From assembly GCF_008630535.1 (NCBI RefSeq), contig NZ_VWPH01000003.1:496001-560000 (forward strand): a DNA stretch of 64,000 nt, written 5' to 3'. Every line of letters begins with the position of its first letter. Position 1 is the stretch's first letter. The position numbers and the translations under genes were made by a program. This document shows positions 33,065 to 42,339 of the stretch, one piece after another. The stretch is from Saccharopolyspora hirsuta (lineage in GTDB: Bacteria > Actinomycetota > Actinomycetes > Mycobacteriales > Pseudonocardiaceae). The notes under the pieces are model-generated. The model was not told the origin of the DNA and did no database searches. It saw only the letters and a program-made list of their open reading frames with translations.

Positions 33065-35365
33065 TCACGGCTGCTCGGCGACCCACACTGCGATCTGCGC
33101 GCGCGACGTGACACCGAGCTTGGCCATGATGTGCTCGATGTGGCTGGCCGAGGTCCGCTTCGAGATCACCAGCTGCTCGGCGATCTGCCGGTTCGACAGG
33201 CCCTGCGCCACCAGCCGCGCCACCTCGCGCTCCCGCGGCGTCAGCCGCACCGGCGCGTCCGCCGTCGGTGCCGGGTTGCGCTCGCCCAGCGCGAACTGGA
33301 TCAGCTCGTCCACCGTGCACTCCGAGCCCCGCCGCCGCGCGGCGCGCAGCTCACCGGTGGGCAGCATGTTCCGGACCCGCGCCTCGGTCTCCGCGTGCCA
33401 GGCCAGGTAGGGGCGGATGCCGAACAGGTGGCTGCCCATCGGCTGCCACGACCGGCTCACCGCGGCGCTCAGCTGCGCGGACCGCGCCGCCCGGCCCTGC
33501 GCCGCGGCCACCCACGACTCGATCTCGATCGCCAGCAGCGCGCCCAGCACGTCGCCGAACTGGTGCTTGATCCGCAGGCATTCGTGCAGGTGGGACACGG
33601 CAGCGTCGAGATCGCCCAGCCGCCAGCGGGCCAGCCCGAGCACCAGCTCGCACCACGACCGGGCCCACTTCTCGCCGTGCTCCTCGCAGATCTCCCGGCA
33701 GCGCTGGCACAGCTCGAGCGCGTGCTGCAGCTCGCCCTCGAAGACCTGCAGCACCGCCAGGGCGGCCATGCTGACCATCGCCAGCCCGTCGTGGTGCAGG
33801 ACCTCCTCCTGCTCCAGCGCCTCGGTGAACCGCGCCCGCGCGGTGTCGTGGTGGTTGCGGACCAGGTCGATGATCCCGGCGGTGTGCGGGACCAGGGCCA
33901 GCACCGCGTCGGCCCGCACCTGGCTGGCCATCCCCTGCGCCTCGGCCAGCAGGTCCAGCGCCGCGTCGGAATCCCCCTGCCAGCCGCTGACCAGCGCGTC
34001 CACCAGCAGCGCGCGGGCCCGCTGCGGGCCCGGTCCGGGGGAGACCTGCAGGGCCTCGCCCAGCCAGGCGGTGCCCTCCCGCAGGGAGGCACCGGCGATC
34101 CAGAAGAACCGCAGCGCCGCTGCCATGCGCAGGGCCTCGTCGGCTTCGCCGGGCTCGGTGCAGCAGAACTTCAGCGCGGCGCGCAGGTTCTCCCGGTCCT
34201 GCCGCAGCCGGGCCAGCCACTCCACCTGGTCCGGCCCGAGCCACTCCGCGTCGACCTGCTCGGCCAGCAGCAGGAAGTGGTCGCGGTGGCGGCGGCGCAG
34301 CACCAGCTCCTTGGTGCCGCCGCCGAGCCGCTCCCGGCCGTACTCCTGGATCGTCCGCAGCAGCCGGTAGCGGGTGCGCGAGTCCTGCCGGTCCTCCTTG
34401 ACCAGCACGGACTTCTCGACAAGTCCGGCCACCCCGACGAACACGTCCTCCACGGTCACGCCGTCGCCGACGCACACCGCCTCGGCCGCCTCCAGCTCGA
34501 AACCGTCGGCGAACACCGACAGCCGCGCCCACACCGACTGCTCCACCGGGGAGCACAGGTCGTAGCTCCACTCGATCGCCGCCCGCAGCGACTGGTGGTG
34601 CGGCGCCGCGCTGCGATCGCCCGAGGTCAGCAGCCGGTAGCGGTCGGTGAGCCGGGAGAGGATCTCGGGCACCGACAACGACCGCATCCACACCGCGGCC
34701 AGCTCGATCGCCAGCGGCAACCCGTCCAGCTGCTGGCACAGCCGGACCACGTCGGCCTCGTTGTCCGGCCCGACGGTGAAGTTCGGCAGCACCGCCGAGG
34801 CGCGGTCGGCGAACAGCTCCAGCGCCTCGTGCCCGACGGCCCGCTGCACCACCCGGCCCTCCTGGTCCAGCCGCGGCATCAGCAGCGGCGGCACCGACCA
34901 CACCTGCTCCCCGGCGATGGCCAGCGGCGCCCGCGAGGTGACCAGCACGCGGAGCTCGGGGGCGGACGCCAGCAGCTCGCCGACCAGCGGACCGCACTCC
35001 TCCAGCAGGTGCTCGCAGCCGTCCAGCAGGATCAGCATCCGCTTGTCCGCCAGCTGCTCGGCCAGCACGTCCTCGGCGGAGGCGGTCTGGTCGCCGCGCA
35101 GGCCGAGGCCGCTGACCAGCACTTGGGCGAGGTCGCCGCGCGGGGGGACCTCGGCCAGCTCCACCAGCCAGATCCCGTCCGGGAAGGCGCGGCGCAGATC
35201 GCGCGCGACGCGGGTGGCCAGGCGGGACTTGCCGACCCCGGCCACGCCGGTGAGGGTCACCAGCCGGGAGGTCGACAGCAGTCGTTTGACCTGCGTGATC
35301 GCTCCGCGCCGACCGACGAAGCTCGTCAGGTCGTCGGGAAGCCTGCCCGCCCGCCGGGTTGTCAT
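33065..35365 (-). CDS. LuxR-family regulator with N-terminal STAND ATPase
   Basis: 766 residues from the ATG at 35365. The N-terminal NTPase has Walker A TGVAGVGKSRLATRVA, Walker B MLILLDGCEHL, the sensor-like LVTSRAPL and LDGLPLAIELAA. TPR-like helical repeats follow, then a C-terminal LuxR HTH (LTPREREVARLVAQGLSNRQIAEQLVISKRTSASHI). Such LAL/AfsR-like proteins sense a metabolite or partner and activate transcription. The target genes are not evident; the neighbouring sulfur gene cluster is one possibility. Confidence 0.86.
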   Translation of the reverse strand: MTTRRAGRLPDDLTSFVGRRGAITQVKRLLSTSRLVTLTGVAGVGKSRLATRVARDLRRAFPDGIWLVELAEVPPRGDLAQVLVSGLGLRGDQTASAEDVLAEQLADKRMLILLDGCEHLLEECGPLVGELLASAPELRVLVTSRAPLAIAGEQVWSVPPLLMPRLDQEGRVVQRAVGHEALELFADRASAVLPNFTVGPDNEADVVRLCQQLDGLPLAIELAAVWMRSLSVPEILSRLTDRYRLLTSGDRSAAPHHQSLRAAIEWSYDLCSPVEQSVWARLSVFADGFELEAAEAVCVGDGVTVEDVFVGVAGLVEKSVLVKEDRQDSRTRYRLLRTIQEYGRERLGGGTKELVLRRRHRDHFLLLAEQVDAEWLGPDQVEWLARLRQDRENLRAALKFCCTEPGEADEALRMAAALRFFWIAGASLREGTAWLGEALQVSPGPGPQRARALLVDALVSGWQGDSDAALDLLAEAQGMASQVRADAVLALVPHTAGIIDLVRNHHDTARARFTEALEQEEVLHHDGLAMVSMAALAVLQVFEGELQHALELCQRCREICEEHGEKWARSWCELVLGLARWRLGDLDAAVSHLHECLRIKHQFGDVLGALLAIEIESWVAAAQGRAARSAQLSAAVSRSWQPMGSHLFGIRPYLAWHAETEARVRNMLPTGELRAARRRGSECTVDELIQFALGERNPAPTADAPVRLTPREREVARLVAQGLSNRQIAEQLVISKRTSASHIEHIMAKLGVTSRAQIAVWVAEQP

Positions 35366-35555
35366 CGCGACCACCCGCAACTCACCGGAAGTTCGTGTGT
35401 CGAGTGTAGGCCTGGTTCAGCCGAACGGGGCGGCCGGGAGCGGCCGCAGCCGACGCCGCTGAACAGCAGGAACACCGAGGCGGAGAAGCCCACCAAGGGC
35501 GGCGCGACCGCGAGGAGCCAGCTGGAGTCCGGATCACCCGGGGGTCCGGGCGAGG

Positions 35556-36878
35556 TCAGCGGTCGGAGGCGAGGGGGAGGTCGGCCTGGTGGGCGGCGGT
35601 GAAGTCCTCGTCGATGAACACCACTTCGCGCCCTTCGCGGGCCAGCAGCGATGCCGCCGCGGCGGCCCGGTAGCCCGCGCTGCAGTGCACCCACACCACG
35701 CCGTCGGGCAGTTCGCGGGAACGGTCGCGGAGCTCGAACAGCGGGATGTGCGCGGCGCCGAGCAGGTGGCAGGTGCGCCACTCGCGGCGCATCCGCACGT
35801 CCAGCACCACCGTGCCCGGCCCCGCCTCGGCGAGGTCGTCGAAGGTCGCCGACGGCAGGCCGCGCACCAGGTTCGGGTCCGGGGCCAGCTCGTCCGGGGC
35901 ACCGACCGCCGCGGTCGTGCGGTCGAGGCCGATGCGCACCAGCTCCCGCTGGGCGGCGGCGACCTGCTCGGACGTCGTGCCCACCAGGGTCACCGGGTCG
36001 GCCCAGTCGATCAACCAGCCCAGCCAGTGCGCCAGCGGTCCGTCCAGGCCCAGGCAGATCGCGCCCGCCAGGTGCGCCCGGGAGAACTCGCGGCGGGGGC
36101 GCAGGTCGACCACCCAGTCCCCGGTGCGCAGCTGCCGCGCCAGCTCGGCGGGCCGCAGCCGGGCCGGTTCGCGCAGGTCGACCGGGTCCGGTCCGGCCCG
36201 GTTCCGCAGCCCCAGCTGGGCGTAGTAGTCCGGGAACGGGTCCAGCCCGGTGAGGGCGTGCTCGACGAAGGCGTCCTCGTCGAGGTGGAACGCGGTGTTG
36301 ACCTTCAGCTGCTGGCCGATCGTCGCGCTGCTCCCGGAACCGTGCGCGGGCCAGACCTGCGCCTCCTCCGGCAGGAGCTCGGCGAGCTTGCGCACCGAGG
36401 CGTGCTGCAGCCGGGCGAGGTCCTCGCTGTGCTGCTGGCCGAGCAGATCGGTGCGCCCGGTGGAGCCGAACAGCAGCGACCCACCGGTGAACACCCCGAC
36501 CGCGCCGTCGGCGTTCTCCAGCACGTAGGACAGGTGGTGGAAGGTGTGCCCGGGCGTGGCCACCACCCGCAGCCGCACCTGCGGCGACACCTCCAGCACG
36601 TCGCCCTCCGCCAGCGGCCGCGCGAAGGCCACCTGCTCGTCCGCCGCGACCCCGTACTCCGCGCCGGTCAACCGGCACAGCTCCAGGCCGCCGGAGAGGT
36701 GGTCGTGGTGCAGGTGGGTGTCCAGCACGTGCGTGATGCGCACCCCGCGCCGACCCGCGGCGGCGAGGTACCGGTCGACGTCGCGCTGCGGGTCGATCAC
36801 CGCCGCCCGCCCGCCGTCGCAGACCAGGTAGCTGCGATCGCCCAGCGATGCGGTGGCGACGGTCTCGACCTCGACCAT
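35556..36878 (-). CDS. Metallo-beta-lactamase-rhodanese fusion (persulfide dioxygenase type)
   Basis: 440 residues. The MBL domain has the metal motif DTHLHHDHLSGG and downstream HTFHHLSY. Two rhodanese domains follow. The first (DWVVDLRPRREFSRAHLAGA) has VGTT where the active Cys loop should be, so it is catalytically dead. The second has CSAGYRAAAAASLL with the active Cys. This architecture is known for sulfide-detoxifying ETHE1-like/CstB-type proteins: persulfide oxidation to sulfite coupled to sulfur transfer. The start overlaps the cupin stop by 1 nt (TGATG), so the two are co-transcribed. Confidence 0.85.
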   Translation of the reverse strand: MVEVETVATASLGDRSYLVCDGGRAAVIDPQRDVDRYLAAAGRRGVRITHVLDTHLHHDHLSGGLELCRLTGAEYGVAADEQVAFARPLAEGDVLEVSPQVRLRVVATPGHTFHHLSYVLENADGAVGVFTGGSLLFGSTGRTDLLGQQHSEDLARLQHASVRKLAELLPEEAQVWPAHGSGSSATIGQQLKVNTAFHLDEDAFVEHALTGLDPFPDYYAQLGLRNRAGPDPVDLREPARLRPAELARQLRTGDWVVDLRPRREFSRAHLAGAICLGLDGPLAHWLGWLIDWADPVTLVGTTSEQVAAAQRELVRIGLDRTTAAVGAPDELAPDPNLVRGLPSATFDDLAEAGPGTVVLDVRMRREWRTCHLLGAAHIPLFELRDRSRELPDGVVWVHCSAGYRAAAAASLLAREGREVVFIDEDFTAAHQADLPLASDR

Positions 36879-37225
36879 CAGGCGGGCTTCTCGTCCCGGC
36901 CGTGGACCTGCGCAGGTGGGTGCGTGGCCTCCACGGCGGTGAACTCCTCCAGGATCTTGTAGTGGTGCTCGGCGCCCTTCGGGATGATCCACGAGTCCCC
37001 GGGCTGCAGCAGCACGATCTGGCCCTCGCTGTGCAGCTCCGCGCGGCCGCTGATCACGTAGCCGACGGTCTCGTAGTCCCGGGCGGCCGGTTCCTTCTCC
37101 AGGCCGGGCGGTTCCCCGCGCCACAGCCGCATCGCCAGGCCGACGCCCTCGGCGAGGTAGTACTGGCCCTGGGAGCCGCGCGGCGAGTGCGCACCGTCCA
37201 CCTTGATGATCGTGGTGTCGCTCAT
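36878..37225 (-). CDS. Small cupin-domain protein
   Basis: 115 residues, start ATG at 37225 with GGAGG 8 nt upstream. One cupin fold: YETVGYVISGRAELHSEG and LQPGDSWIIPKGAEHHYKI, with metal-binding-type His and Glu. Upstream partner in an operon with the MBL-rhodanese gene; perhaps a thiol or sulfur-compound dioxygenase or sensor. Function inferred only from context. Confidence 0.75.
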   Translation of the reverse strand: MSDTTIIKVDGAHSPRGSQGQYYLAEGVGLAMRLWRGEPPGLEKEPAARDYETVGYVISGRAELHSEGQIVLLQPGDSWIIPKGAEHHYKILEEFTAVEATHPPAQVHGRDEKPA

Positions 37226-37286
37226 CGGATCCACCTCCCCGCGTGTGCCCCGATTCTCCCGCCGCCCGCGCGCCGGGGCAGCGCGA

Positions 37287-37661
37287 TCAGGCCAGGACCG
37301 CGGCGACCAGCACCACGCCGAGCACCCCGGAACCGATGCCCGCCAGCACCGTCCCGAGCACGTTGAGCACCGCGTACAGCCGCGCGCCGTCGGCCAGCAG
37401 CCGCACGCTCTCGTAGCCGAAGGTGCTGAAGGTGGTCAGCGCCCCGCAGAACCCGACGCCCAGAAGCGCTTGCAGCTCCGGTGCCCGGACGCCGAACAGC
37501 GCCACACCGGTGAGGACCCCGATGATCAGCGAACCGACCGCGTTGACCGTCAAGGTGCCCCACGGGAACCCGGTGTCGTGGCGGGCCTGGACCCAGCGGT
37601 CGGTGAGGAAGCGCAGGCAGGCGCCCAGCGCGCCACCGATCGCGACGAGCACGAAGGTCAC
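37287..37661 (-). CDS. crcB: Fluoride channel subunit CrcB/Fluc
   Basis: 124 residues, four helices. Family signatures [28 protein letters not shown] and [15 protein letters not shown] (the TTFSTF fluoride path) are all present. GTG start overlaps the DUF190 stop by 4 nt. Fluc proteins form dual-topology dimers that export fluoride; actinobacteria often have two subunits in tandem, as here. Confidence 0.92.
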   Translation of the reverse strand: MTFVLVAIGGALGACLRFLTDRWVQARHDTGFPWGTLTVNAVGSLIIGVLTGVALFGVRAPELQALLGVGFCGALTTFSTFGYESVRLLADGARLYAVLNVLGTVLAGIGSGVLGVVLVAAVLA

Positions 37662-37999
37662 CGCTGCTCCCGTCCCGCGTAGCGGATCACCTCGACCTCG
37701 TCGAGCAGCACCAGCCCCTCGGCGACCAGCTCGTCGAGCTCGGGCAGGAAGTCCCGCACCCGCTGCTCGTCGTCGACGATCACCACCGCGACCGGCATGT
37801 CCTCGCTCAGCGACAGCAGCCGCGCGGTGTGGATCGCCGAGGACGCCCCGAAGCCCTCCACGCCGCGGAACACCGAAGCCCCCGCCAGCCCGGCCTGCCT
37901 GGCCCGCCGCACGATCTCGTGGTAGAGCGGTTTGTGCTGGTAGGTGTCGGTTTCGCCGACGATCGCGGTGAGCCGGACGGCTTGGCCCCGCAGTCGCAT
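37658..37999 (-). CDS. DUF190-domain protein
   Basis: 113 residues: [26 protein letters not shown], then [15 protein letters not shown] and [17 protein letters not shown], the PII-like DUF190 family found beside crcB genes. Likely a cytosolic regulator or sensor of the fluoride channel; biochemical role unproven. Sits between the two crcB genes, with a 1-nt overlap upstream and a 4-nt overlap downstream. Confidence 0.88.
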   Translation of the reverse strand: MRLRGQAVRLTAIVGETDTYQHKPLYHEIVRRARQAGLAGASVFRGVEGFGASSAIHTARLLSLSEDMPVAVVIVDDEQRVRDFLPELDELVAEGLVLLDEVEVIRYAGREQR

Positions 38000-38442
38000 C
38001 ACCGGTTCCCCCTCCCGAACGCGCGGGCCACCGACCGGGCGGCGAGCAGTCCGGCGGCCACCGCCAGCAAGCAGGCCAGCACGGTCCCGGCCAGGTAGAC
38101 CAGGGCGAGCGCGGGCCGACCGTCGAGCACCAGGTGCACCGCGTCGGCCACGTAGGTGGAGAACGTGGTGAACCCGCCCAGCACCCCGACGCCGAGGAAC
38201 GGCCGGACCAGCCGGTGCGCGGTGACCAGGTCGGTGATCACGAACATCAGCACGCCGATGGCCACGCAGCCGAGCACGTTGACCAGCAGCGTCGACAGCG
38301 GGCCGGGCCAGGTGAGGTACGCGCCGTAGCGCAGCAGCGAGCCGATGGTGCCACCTGCGGCGACCACCGCGAGGACGTCCCGCGGTGGTCGCGTCCGGGG
38401 CTTGCGAGCCGGGCGCAGCTCCGCGGGGAAAGCGGACCCCAT
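37999..38442 (-). CDS. crcB: Fluoride channel subunit CrcB/Fluc, second
   Basis: 147 residues from an ATG with GGGAGG upstream. About 25 basic residues precede the first helix ([18 protein letters not shown]); [14 protein letters not shown] and [15 protein letters not shown] are present. First gene of the crcB-DUF190-crcB operon. No fluoride riboswitch could be recognised upstream. Confidence 0.9.
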   Translation of the reverse strand: MGSAFPAELRPARKPRTRPPRDVLAVVAAGGTIGSLLRYGAYLTWPGPLSTLLVNVLGCVAIGVLMFVITDLVTAHRLVRPFLGVGVLGGFTTFSTYVADAVHLVLDGRPALALVYLAGTVLACLLAVAAGLLAARSVARAFGRGNR

Positions 38443-38501
38443 GACCCCTCCCGCACGTGCTCGACCTGTCCCCGAACAGTACCCGGACCGACCTGTCCCG
38501 C

Positions 38502-38604
38502 TCGTGAGCGGCGATGGCCGCAAGGACGACCATCGCCGCTCACGACAGCAGGAACTGTGGTCGTGAGCGCTGACGGTCGTAAGGACGGCCATCGCCGCTC
38601 ACGA
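38502..38604. repeat. Tandem TCGTGAGCG hairpins
   Basis: First copy: TCGTGAGCGGCGATGG (38502-38517) with its exact complement (38530-38545). Second copy, 59 bp on: TCGTGAGCG...CGCTCACGA (38561-38604) with a mismatched inner stem. They lie immediately after the tipA stop and probably terminate it. Same family as 61676-61721. Confidence 0.6.
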
Positions 38605-38608
38605 GCCG

Positions 38609-39364
38609 CTACGCCTCCGCCCGGTCGGCGTTGGCGTGGATCGCCGTGCGGATGTAGGCCGCAAGGCCCGGTTCGAGCTGCTCGTAGGTCGCGGTGAAGC
38701 GCTCGTCGGCCACGTACATGTCGCCGAGACCGCGGTGGATCTCGTACGTGCAGTCGTAGCACCACCGCGTGATGTGCTGCCGGTGCTGCTCCGCCAGGTC
38801 CATCGCCCGCTCGCTGTCCGGGGCCGCGCCGGACCGCTTGGCCTCCGCCAGCTGCTGCCCGACCTCCTGCTGCTCGGCCATGAAGCGCTGCCAGTCCTGC
38901 TTGGTGAAGCGGCTCATCCGCTCCTGGGACTGGCGGTACGCCTCGCTGCCGCCCCAGCGCTGCTCGGCCTCCTCCGCGCAGTCGTCCGGGTCGAAGTCGC
39001 CGAACAGCTCGAACTTCTCCTCCTGCGTCAGGTCGACGCCCATCGTGCTCGCCTCCAGTTCGCGGTCCACTGCCGCGACCATCCGCTGCAGCCGTTCGAT
39101 GCGCTCCAGCAGCAGCTCCCGCTGCCGCTCCAGGTGCGCGCGAGCGGTGCCTTCGTCCAGGACGGTCGCGATCTCGTCGAGGCCGAGGTCCATCGCCCGG
39201 TACCCGAGGATCCGGCGCAGCCGGTCCAGGTCCGCGTCGGAGTAGCTGCGGTAGCCCGCGGCCGTCCGGGCGCTCGGGGTGAGCAGTCCGATCTCGTCGT
39301 AGTGGTGCAGGGTTCGCACGGTCACGCCGGAGATCCGAGCTGCTTCGCCGACCGAGTAGGGCAC
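38609..39364 (-). CDS. tipA: TipAL-type thiopeptide-sensing MerR regulator
   Basis: 251 residues. The N-terminal MerR domain is YSVGEAARISGVTVRTLHHYDEIGLL. The C-terminal TipAS domain (LTQEEKFELFGDFDPDD, QRWGGSEAYRQS, FTKQDWQRF, CYDCTYEIHRGLGDMYVADERFT) closely follows Streptomyces TipAL, including the cysteine that bonds covalently to thiostrepton-class antibiotics. GTG at 39364 is favoured by GGAGG 8 nt upstream and by TipAL starting M-x-Y-S-V. Its promoter carries the TipA-type operator (39396-39412), so it is autoregulated. Confidence 0.92.
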   Translation of the reverse strand: MPYSVGEAARISGVTVRTLHHYDEIGLLTPSARTAAGYRSYSDADLDRLRRILGYRAMDLGLDEIATVLDEGTARAHLERQRELLLERIERLQRMVAAVDRELEASTMGVDLTQEEKFELFGDFDPDDCAEEAEQRWGGSEAYRQSQERMSRFTKQDWQRFMAEQQEVGQQLAEAKRSGAAPDSERAMDLAEQHRQHITRWCYDCTYEIHRGLGDMYVADERFTATYEQLEPGLAAYIRTAIHANADRAEA

Positions 39365-39386
39365 GGTCCTCACCTCCTCGGGGACG

Positions 39387-39417
39387 AGCCTGCGGCCTCA
39401 CGCGACGTGAGGGTCAA
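39387..39417 (-). promoter_or_regulatory. MerR-type tipA promoter with 19-bp spacer
   Basis: Minus strand: TTGACC (39417-39412), a 19-nt spacer, CAGGCT (39392-39387). The spacer is filled by the inverted repeat CCTCACG-TCG-CGTGAGG (39412-39396), nearly identical to the known ptipA operator. The over-long spacer is the hallmark of MerR-activated promoters. Confidence 0.8.
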
Positions 39418-39505
39418 GCCGGAATTGTGCCGCGTCCGCCCGGGTGAAGCCGAGATCACCGGGAACCGGCGCTTGGCAGCACCGGTCCCGCGATCTAGAG
39501 TGAAG

Positions 39506-39524
39506 TTAAGTAAGGCTTGCCTAA
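39506..39524 (+). promoter_or_regulatory. IdeR/DmdR1 iron box
   Basis: TTAAGTAAGGCTTGCCTAA matches the DtxR/IdeR consensus TTAGGTTAGGCTAACCTAA at 15 of 19 positions. It lies 14-32 bp before the heme oxygenase ATG, where bound repressor would block transcription. Confidence 0.75.
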
Positions 39525-39537
39525 GTCAGGAGTGCCG

Positions 39538-40203
39538 ATGGTGGCCATCCCGGTCCGCAGCGACTTCGCTCAGCGGCTGCGCTTGGAGACCCGGATCGAG
39601 CACGAGCGGGCGCACGCCCAGCCCTTCGTCCGGGCTCTGCTGGCCGGTGAGCTCGGGGGCGAGGACTTCGCGATGCTGCTCGCCCAGCACTACTTCGCCT
39701 ACGAGGTGCTGGAGGAGGCCGCCGAGCGCATGCGAAGCGACCTGGTCGCCGGTCCCTTCGTCAGCGACCGCCTGCGGCGGCTGCCCGCGCTGGAGGCCGA
39801 CCTGCAGCACTACTTCGGCCGCGGTTGGCGGCGCAAGATCGCGCCCAGCGCCGCCACCGAGCAGTACCGGGCCCGGATGCGCGAGATCTGCTTCGACTGG
39901 CCGGGCGGCTTCGTCGCGCACCACTACACCCGCTACCTCGCCGACCTCTCCGGCGGGCAGGCGATCCGGGGGATCATGCGCCGCCGCCTGGGCCGGTCGG
40001 ACGACGCCGGTCTTGCGTTCCTGACCTTCGAACGGATCCCGGACGGCCCGCGGTTCAAGGACGCCTATCGCACCCTTCTGGACACTGCGGGCTGGGGCGC
40101 GGCGGAGGAGGATCGGATCGTGGCCGAGGTCAAGCGCGCCTACGCGCACAACACGCGGGTCCTCGCCGAGCTCAGCTACCTGCTGATCCCGCGACAGCGG
40201 TGA
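39538..40203 (+). CDS. hmuO: Heme oxygenase (HmuO/HO-1 family)
   Basis: 221 residues, ATG with AGGAG 7 nt upstream. The N-terminal helix ETRIEHERAHAQPF carries the proximal heme His. The distal helix has the flexible Gly pair in YLADLSGGQAIRG. It oxidises heme to biliverdin, CO and Fe(II) for iron acquisition. The iron box just upstream predicts derepression in iron shortage. Divergent from tipA. Confidence 0.88.
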   Translation: MVAIPVRSDFAQRLRLETRIEHERAHAQPFVRALLAGELGGEDFAMLLAQHYFAYEVLEEAAERMRSDLVAGPFVSDRLRRLPALEADLQHYFGRGWRRKIAPSAATEQYRARMREICFDWPGGFVAHHYTRYLADLSGGQAIRGIMRRRLGRSDDAGLAFLTFERIPDGPRFKDAYRTLLDTAGWGAAEEDRIVAEVKRAYAHNTRVLAELSYLLIPRQR

Positions 40204-40259
40204 ACGGCCAGCTCAACTGGCCCGCCCGGGTGGTGTAGCGAAGACCCGCTTGGCAGAAG

Positions 40260-40297
40260 TTACCGCCAGGTAATACCCTCTTGTTACCGACGAGTAA
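40260..40297 (+). promoter_or_regulatory. Twin TTAC-type operators of acyl-CoA dehydrogenase gene
   Basis: TTACCGCCAGGTAA (40260-40273) and TTACCGACGAGTAA (40284-40297) share a TTACY-N4-RGTAA palindrome, centres 24 bp apart, 50-87 bp before the ATG. Typical of TetR-type fatty-acid repressors; no such gene adjoins. Confidence 0.55.
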
Positions 40298-40346
40298 GGG
40301 CTCGAGCCGGGCCCACCCGCAGCAGCGTGCAAGAGGGAGCCTTTCC

Positions 40347-42191
40347 ATGGGCCACTACAAGAGCAACGTACGAGACCTCGAGTTCAACCTGTTCGAGCTG
40401 TTCAAGGTGCAGGAACGGCTGGGCAAGGGCGCTTTCGAGCAGTCCGACGAGGACACCGTGCGCGGCGTGCTCACCGAACTCAACGAGCTCGCCACCGGGC
40501 CCCTGGCCGACTCCTTCGTGGAAGGCGACCGCAACCCGGCCCAGTTCGACCCGGCCACCCACTCGGTGACCCTGCCCGAGGGCTTCAAGAAGTCCTACCA
40601 GGCGGTCATCGACGGCGAGTGGTGGCGGCTGAGCCTGCCGGACGAGCTCGGCGGCTACGGCACCCCGCCGAGCGTGATCTGGTCGGCCGCCGAGCTCATC
40701 CTCGGCGCCAACCCGGCGATCTACATGTACATGGCGGGCCCGAACTTCGCGACGATCCTGTGGCGCAACGGCACCGAGGAGCAGCGCCGCTGGGCCGAGC
40801 TGATGATCGAGCGCGGCTGGGGCGCCACCATGGTGCTCACCGAGCCCGACGCGGGCTCCGACGTCGGCGCCGGCCGCACCAAGGCGGTCAAGCAGGAGGA
40901 CGGCTCCTGGCACATCGAGGGCGTCAAGCGGTTCATCACCTCCGCCGACCAGGACATGACCGAGAACATCATGCACCTGGTGCTGGCCCGCCCCGAGGGC
41001 CCCGGCATCGAGGCCAAGCCCGGCACCAAGGGCCTGAGCCTGTTCCTGGTGCCCAAGTTCCACTTCGACGGCACCACCGGTGAGCCCGGCGAGCGCAACG
41101 GCGCCTTCGTCACCAACGTCGAGCACAAGATGGGCCTGAACGCCTCGGCCACCTGCGAGCTGACCTTCGGCCAGCACGGCGTCCCGGCCAAGGGCTGGCT
41201 GCTCGGCGAGGTGCACGACGGCATCGCGCAGATGTTCCAGGTCATCGAGTACGCCCGGATGATGGTCGGCACCAAGGCCATCGGCACCCTGTCCACCGGC
41301 TACCTCAACGCGCTGGAATACGCCAAGGAGCGCGTGCAGGGCGCGGACCTGACCCGGGCCGCGGACAAGACCGCCCCGCGCGTCACCATCACCAACCACC
41401 CCGACGTGCGGCGCATCCTGATGCTGCAGAAGGCCTACGCGGAAGGTCTGCGGTCGGTGTACCTCTACACCGCCTCCTTCCAGGACCAGGTCTTCCAGGG
41501 CCAGCACGAGGGCACCGACTTCAGCACCGCCGAGCAGGTCAACGACCTGCTGCTGCCGATCGTCAAGGGCGTCGGCTCGGAGCGGGCCTACGAGATGCTG
41601 TCCCTGTCGCTGCAGACCCTGGGCGGCTCCGGCTTCCTGCAGGACTACCCGATCGAGCAGTACATCCGCGACTCCAAGATCGACAGCCTGTACGAGGGCA
41701 CCACCGCGATCCAGGCGCAGGACTTCTTCTTCCGCAAGATCGTCCGCAACAACGGCGCCGCGATCGGCCACGTCGCCGCCGAGATCCAGGCGACCCTGGA
41801 GGCCGAGAACGCCGACGAGCGGCTCAAGGAGGAGCGCGCGCTGGTCGGCCGGGCGCTGCAGGACGCCCAGGGCATGCTCGGCACGATGATCGAGTTCTTG
41901 ACCTCCTCGCAGGAGGACGTCAAGAACATCTACAAGGTCGGCCAGCACGCCGTGTCGTTCCTGATGAGCATGGGCGACCTGCTCATCGGCTGGCTGCTGC
42001 TGCGCCAGGCCGAGATCGCGCTGGCCGCGCTGGACGCGGGCGCCTCCGCCAAGGACGAGCCCTTCTACCAGGGCAAGGTCGCGGTGGCCCGGTTCTTCGC
42101 CAAGAACGTGCTGCCGGAGCTGACCGGTCGCCGCAAGATCATCGAGGCGGCCGACAACTCGCTGATGGAGCTCGACGAGTCCGCCTTCTGA
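40347..42191 (+). CDS. fadE: Acyl-CoA dehydrogenase (long, FadE5-like)
   Basis: 614 residues, ATG with GGGAG 8 nt upstream. N-terminal [19 protein letters not shown] is typical of the approximately 600-residue actinobacterial acyl-CoA dehydrogenases. FAD/substrate loops: [19 protein letters not shown] and [20 protein letters not shown]. It catalyses the first step of beta-oxidation, passing electrons to ETF. Single gene; upstream twin TTACC palindromes suggest repression relieved by acyl-CoA. Confidence 0.9.
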   Translation: MGHYKSNVRDLEFNLFELFKVQERLGKGAFEQSDEDTVRGVLTELNELATGPLADSFVEGDRNPAQFDPATHSVTLPEGFKKSYQAVIDGEWWRLSLPDELGGYGTPPSVIWSAAELILGANPAIYMYMAGPNFATILWRNGTEEQRRWAELMIERGWGATMVLTEPDAGSDVGAGRTKAVKQEDGSWHIEGVKRFITSADQDMTENIMHLVLARPEGPGIEAKPGTKGLSLFLVPKFHFDGTTGEPGERNGAFVTNVEHKMGLNASATCELTFGQHGVPAKGWLLGEVHDGIAQMFQVIEYARMMVGTKAIGTLSTGYLNALEYAKERVQGADLTRAADKTAPRVTITNHPDVRRILMLQKAYAEGLRSVYLYTASFQDQVFQGQHEGTDFSTAEQVNDLLLPIVKGVGSERAYEMLSLSLQTLGGSGFLQDYPIEQYIRDSKIDSLYEGTTAIQAQDFFFRKIVRNNGAAIGHVAAEIQATLEAENADERLKEERALVGRALQDAQGMLGTMIEFLTSSQEDVKNIYKVGQHAVSFLMSMGDLLIGWLLLRQAEIALAALDAGASAKDEPFYQGKVAVARFFAKNVLPELTGRRKIIEAADNSLMELDESAF

Positions 42192-42339
42192 TCCACCGGT
42201 GAACCCCCGCTGACCTCGGGCGCAGCTCCTCCCCGGAGCTGCGCCCGAAGTCGTTCCCGGCTCCGTCTGCGCTGGTCGGTTTCTGGGGCTAAAACACTCA
42301 CGTGCCCCCCACCTGCACGAGGTGAGCCGACGACGGCGC

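Noticed and set aside
35362..35555. Minus-strand frame with a hydrophobic stretch (SSWLLAVAPPLVGFSASVFLLFSG) ending in an ATGA overlap with the LuxR-type gene
   Set aside because: No ATG, GTG or ribosome site in a suitable place; the C-terminal part is not protein-like. Kept only as a possibility.
38443..38605. GGCGATGG in the crcB upstream region resembles the fluoride riboswitch core
   Set aside because: The match lies inside the TCGTGAGCG terminator hairpins at the tipA 3' end; the pseudoknot partner and the rest of the crcB motif are not visible.
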